From the NCBI RefSeq assembly GCF_003332275.1, contig NZ_QOVA01000013.1:38303-102302 (forward strand): 64,000 nucleotides of DNA. Reading direction: 5' to 3'. Under the pieces are notes generated by a model. That model was not told the DNA's origin and made no database searches. It was given only the letters and a program-made list of their open reading frames with translations. Source of the stretch: Edaphovirga cremea. Lineage in GTDB: Bacteria > Pseudomonadota > Gammaproteobacteria > Enterobacterales > Enterobacteriaceae. The translations under genes were made by a program, and so were the position numbers. Below, in pieces: positions 61,167 through 64,000 of the stretch; the first letter of the stretch is position 1, and each line of letters begins with the position of its first letter.

Positions 61167-62570
61167 ATGTCAAAAAAAATTAGAAATTCATTATTGATTA
61201 TATTTGTCGCACTGGCTATTTGGTTTACGCCAGTGCCCGAAGGATTATCCCCGCAGGCCTGGCATCTTTTTGCCTTGATGGTGGCGGTGATAATCGGTTT
61301 TATCCTGCAACCCCTGCCGGTTGGCGCGGTGGCATTTATCGGTATTACGGTGATTATTCTCACCAATACCCTCACACTTGCCGAGAGTCTGGCGGGATAT
61401 AGCTCGAGTGCAATCTGGTTGATCGTCTCCGCATTCCTTTTTGCCCGCGGATTCATTAAAACCGGACTCGGGCGGCGCATTGCCTATCTGGTATTGCGCA
61501 GTATCGGCAACAGTACGCTGAAAGTGGGGTATGCGCTGGCTATCAGCGATCTGATTCTCGCGCCTGCGACGCCCTCGAGTGCGGCCCGTGCGGGAGGAAT
61601 CATCTTCCCCATCGCCCGGGGGTTGGCGTCGGCGCTTGGATCTGAGCCTGGCCCAACGTCACGTCGTGCCGGTGCCTACTTCCTGCAAGTGGTTTACCAG
61701 ACGGAAGGCGTGGTGTGTGCGATGTTTATGACCGCCATGGCCGGTAACCCCCTAATGGTCGAACTGGCTGCGAAAGTGACCGGGATTCAAATCAGTTGGG
61801 GGATGTGGGCATTGGCGGCATCGGTTCCGGGGCTGACCGCGTTTATCCTGATTCCGTGGTTGCTGTACCTGGTTTATCCACCAGAACTCAAACATGTGCC
61901 GCAAGCCAAGGAAATTGCGAAAGAAGAGTTGCTGAAAATGGGACGGCTTACTCTTCAAGAGGGCACGCTGGCGGTGACTTTCGTTGTGGCACTGTTTCTC
62001 TGGTGTACCTCAAGCTGGAACCAACTCAATGCCACTACCGTTGCCATGATGGCGGTGTCGGCACTTTTGATCGCCAAAGTCCTCACCTGGAACGATGTGA
62101 TTCAGGAAAAAGGCGCCTGGGATACCTTAATCTGGATGGGAAGCCTGGTTGGTCTTGCGGCTGAGCTGTCCAAAAAAGGCTTTATTCCCTGGTTCGCGGA
62201 TGCGGCGAGTTCAGCGATGTCACACTTGCCGTGGGCTGCCTGTCTGGGGCTGCTGATCGTGATTTACATGTATTCGCACTACGGTTTCGCCAGCCTTACC
62301 GCGCATATTTCTGCGATGTACGCCGCGTTTGTGGCCGTTGCGGTTGCCAGTGGCGCACCTCCGTATCTTACCGTGCTGGCGCTGGCATTCACCGCAAATA
62401 TCTGTTTGGCATTGACCCACTACAGCGGCGCACCTGGCCCGATTTATTACGGTGCGGGATACGTTGAACTTCCTACCTGGTGGCGACTTGGCTTCATTTT
62501 TTCACTGGTGAATCTGGTTATTTGGGTAGGTGTCGGCGCAGTTTGGTGGAAGGTGCTTGGGCTGTGGTAA
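61167..62570 (+). CDS. DASS-family dicarboxylate/anion symporter
   Basis: This 467-residue inner-membrane transporter is of the divalent anion:Na+ symporter family. The start VPEGLSPQAWHLFALMVAVIIGFILQPLPVGAVAFIGITVIIL is typical; LAPATPSSAARAGGIIFPI carries the conserved Ser-Asn/Thr-type ion site; GPIYYGAGYVELPTWWRLGF ends the fold, like CitT/TtdT-type members. It probably imports a di- or tricarboxylate for the lyase encoded 146 bp upstream, with both under the same repressor. A strong terminator follows the stop. The exact substrate is unknown; tartrate, citrate and succinate carriers are in the same branch. Confidence 0.9.
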   Translation: MSKKIRNSLLIIFVALAIWFTPVPEGLSPQAWHLFALMVAVIIGFILQPLPVGAVAFIGITVIILTNTLTLAESLAGYSSSAIWLIVSAFLFARGFIKTGLGRRIAYLVLRSIGNSTLKVGYALAISDLILAPATPSSAARAGGIIFPIARGLASALGSEPGPTSRRAGAYFLQVVYQTEGVVCAMFMTAMAGNPLMVELAAKVTGIQISWGMWALAASVPGLTAFILIPWLLYLVYPPELKHVPQAKEIAKEELLKMGRLTLQEGTLAVTFVVALFLWCTSSWNQLNATTVAMMAVSALLIAKVLTWNDVIQEKGAWDTLIWMGSLVGLAAELSKKGFIPWFADAASSAMSHLPWAACLGLLIVIYMYSHYGFASLTAHISAMYAAFVAVAVASGAPPYLTVLALAFTANICLALTHYSGAPGPIYYGAGYVELPTWWRLGFIFSLVNLVIWVGVGAVWWKVLGLW

Positions 62571-62600
62571 GTCGTTATCGCAGCGAAGATCGGCGTTGAG

Positions 62601-62628
62601 AATTGCCCCTTACGAAAGGGGCAATTTT
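62601..62628 (+). terminator. Intrinsic terminator of the lyase/DASS unit
   Basis: An 11-bp stem (AATTGCCCCTT with AAGGGGCAATT, loop ACGA) is followed by T residues, starting 30 bp after the DASS stop. Confidence 0.87.
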
Positions 62629-62665
62629 ACATCAATCAGTTTAGCGAATGCTGACTCGCAAATAC

Positions 62666-62899
62666 TTAATGGCGAATCTGTGCCAGTTCGTCTTCGGAAA
62701 GACCGGTTGCTTCAAGAACAGCATCGCGTGACATTCCCATTTTCAACAGGTTTCGGGCAACATCGAGTTTACCGAGAAGCAATCCTTCCTCGCGTCCTAC
62801 CTCGCGTCCTTTTAGCTCACCAAGTTGCATACCTTCCATACGTCCTTTCTGGATTCCGCGTTGTTCGCCTTCAAGACGTAATTTTTCAGCAATGGTCAT
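62666..62899 (-). CDS. Duplicated C-terminal domain of an Rpn-type nuclease (RpnS-like)
   Basis: This 77-residue open frame is nearly identical to the last 73 residues of the upstream full-length Rpn protein, with a 4-residue insertion (RMEG-type) and a few changes. It starts MTIAEKLRLEGEQRGIQKG with a perfect AGGAGG 5 bases before the ATG. It lacks the nuclease domain. In related Rpn proteins the separately translated C-terminal domain acts as an intragenic antitoxin or regulator. Here a free-standing copy would supply it independently, or the copy may be just a duplication relic. Expression is suggested only by the intact ribosome-binding site. Confidence 0.75.
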   Translation of the reverse strand: MTIAEKLRLEGEQRGIQKGRMEGMQLGELKGREVGREEGLLLGKLDVARNLLKMGMSRDAVLEATGLSEDELAQIRH

Positions 62900-62967
62900 C
62901 AGAACCTCCTCGTGCTGCCGTCGAGAAAGAATCGAAGTCAGTTTTGCGTAAGCTGACTCACAAATAC

Positions 62968-63189
62968 TTAATGGCGAATCTGTGCCAGTTCGTCTTCGGA
63001 AAGACCGGTTGCTTCAAGAACAGCATCGCGTGACATTCCCATTTTCAACAGGCTTCGGGCAACATCAAGTTTACCGAGAAGCAATCCTTCCTCGCGTCCT
63101 TCCTCGCGTCCTTTTAGCTCACCGAGCTGCATACCTTTCTGGATTCCGCGTTGTTCGCCCTCAAGACGTAATTTTTCAGCAATGGTCAT
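62968..63189 (-). other. Internal start in the Rpn gene (73-residue C-terminal product)
   Basis: Inside the full-length Rpn frame, codon 244 is an ATG with a perfect AGGAGG 5 bases before it (63195-63200). This is the same ribosome-binding site as in the duplicated downstream copy. Translation from here would give a 73-residue C-terminal protein. This fits the published case of Rpn genes that make a short intragenic antitoxin from an internal start, but has not been shown for this gene. Confidence 0.6.
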
Positions 63190-63918
63190 CAGAACCTCCT
63201 CGTGCTGCGGCACTCGTGATGCCAAGGTGTTTATCAATGCAGCGGGATCTTCTGACTCTCCCGCCTGCAACATGTAGTTTACCACAGATATTAGCTGTTC
63301 TTGAGTCGTGTAGCCACTAAGCAGCAGTGTGACCAACTGGTCCAAAAGTTCAGCGAGGTCGCGCCGACGAATGTGCTTTTGCAGCAGCTCAAGTACCGCC
63401 ATGCGACGATGCTGCATAATTTCATTGTCGGGGATGACAGTGATATCCGCCAGGGGGAAACTGTCCCCGTAGAGATGTCCAGCCAGCTCTGGGTTGTCAA
63501 ACTCTTGCAGCCAGTTCATGGAATAGGGATAGGGGCTGACTTTCCCTTGGTAAAAGAGTATTGGGATCACCAGCGGTAGCGTTTTATACCCCGCATCAAG
63601 GTGACGCTGCATGGCGGCAATAGCGTAACGCATCAGGCGAAACGCCATGTGTCTGTCGGGGGAGCTTTGATGCTCGATCAACGCGTAGATGTACCCGTCG
63701 CCGTCCCCTGCACGCAGCGAGTAAAGCACATCGGAGTAGTAGGGGCGTAAATCGTCTTCGATAAAAGAACCTGACGCCAGTTGGAGCGTGTCGAGGTCAC
63801 AGATCTTACGTAATGTTGCGGGTAGATGAATATCGAGAAAATCACGCGCTGTCTCAGGATGAGTCAGAAACTGTTTGAATACCGCGTCATGCAAGGTCGG
63901 TGTAGTATTTTTTCTCAT
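62968..63918 (-). CDS. Rpn-family recombination-promoting nuclease / putative transposase (PD-(D/E)XK)
   Basis: This 316-residue protein is of the Rpn/YhgA family. LHDAVFKQFLTHPETARDFLDIHLPATLRKICDLDTLQLASGSFIEDDLRPYYSDVLYSL and YIYALIEHQSSPDRHMAFRLMRYAIAAMQRHLD carry the PD-(D/E)XK-type core (Asp in SDVLYSL, Glu-x-Gln in IEHQSS). The C-terminal third is charged and helical (MTIAEKLRLEGEQRG, DAVLEATGLSEDELAQIRH). Rpn proteins are DNA endonucleases that stimulate recombination and, in newer work, phage defence with an internal C-terminal antitoxin. A good internal start at codon 244 and a free copy of the same domain lie downstream. Confidence 0.92.
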   Translation of the reverse strand: MRKNTTPTLHDAVFKQFLTHPETARDFLDIHLPATLRKICDLDTLQLASGSFIEDDLRPYYSDVLYSLRAGDGDGYIYALIEHQSSPDRHMAFRLMRYAIAAMQRHLDAGYKTLPLVIPILFYQGKVSPYPYSMNWLQEFDNPELAGHLYGDSFPLADITVIPDNEIMQHRRMAVLELLQKHIRRRDLAELLDQLVTLLLSGYTTQEQLISVVNYMLQAGESEDPAALINTLASRVPQHEEVLMTIAEKLRLEGEQRGIQKGMQLGELKGREEGREEGLLLGKLDVARSLLKMGMSRDAVLEATGLSEDELAQIRH

Positions 63919-64000
63919 GGCGGGTCACTGTCCAAAATTGCCTGGAGGAACTTTATCACAAGCAGCAATTTGTTAATATGCAGCCTGTTCCGAGGCTTGC

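Overview
The window is chromosomal DNA of a gram-negative gamma-proteobacterium, most likely a member of the Enterobacterales. The evidence is a tdcB-tdcC-tdcD block, creB-creC-creD with a textbook CreB site, a ribitol dehydrogenase very close to the Klebsiella protein, Mla/MCE-type lipid transport genes and several autotransporters. The genus cannot be fixed from the sequence. No rRNA, tRNA or CRISPR array was recognised, so this looks like a flexible, niche-adaptation part of the genome.

Layout. 1-1.4 kb: the end of a two-component system. 1.4-8.4 kb: accessory and decayed DNA. It holds a DUF1778 antitoxin with a truncated GNAT toxin, fused tail-to-tail to a truncated autotransporter carrying eight HAF repeats, then a 460-bp MITE-like element with a perfect 6-bp target duplication, an IS3-family remnant and an ISNCY-type insertion sequence. 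8.4-12.7 kb: a GFA-family protein and a ribitol module (kinase and dehydrogenase, with a divergent LacI-type regulator). 13-14.2 kb: an orphan CS1-type pilin and a VOC protein. 14.2-18.3 kb: a GGDEF-EAL protein in one transcription unit with two solitary solute-binding proteins. 18.7-22.5 kb: a TfoX-like protein, an NhaC antiporter, a prepilin peptidase and a second GFA protein. 22.6-26 kb: HAD, RidA and DSD1-type PLP enzymes, with a divergent LysR regulator.

26-30.5 kb: a four-gene unit (NCS1 permease, nitrilase-type hydrolase, IclR regulator, DUF1177 protein). It has an overlapping double palindrome at its promoter end, and three copies of a spaced repeat precede the DUF1177 gene. 31.2-35.2 kb: a small lysine-rich protein, then creB-creC-creD. 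35.4-38.5 kb: a small lipoprotein, a second NhaC antiporter and a BaeRF-type protein. 38.6-41.4 kb: an autotransporter. 41.7-47 kb: tdcB-tdcC-tdcD and a divergent Ldh-family dehydrogenase. 47-50.6 kb: a complete four-gene MCE/Mla-like ABC system. 50.6-58.1 kb: a DJ-1/PfpI protein, a giant autotransporter, a CynX-type MFS transporter, a ClbS-like protein and a leucine-rich-repeat protein. 58.2-62.6 kb: a LacI regulator controlling, through two perfect operators, an ASL/CMLE-type lyase and a DASS transporter. 62.6-63.9 kb: an Rpn nuclease gene whose C-terminal part is duplicated as a separate small ORF.

Several modules share one logic: a transporter, one or two catabolic enzymes and a local regulator (ribitol, NCS1/DUF1177, lyase/DASS, threonine). 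The least explained structures are the DUF1177 leader repeats, the Rpn duplication with its preserved internal start site, the SBP/GGDEF-EAL unit and the MITE-like element. All functional statements are read from sequence motifs and family knowledge; no database search was run.
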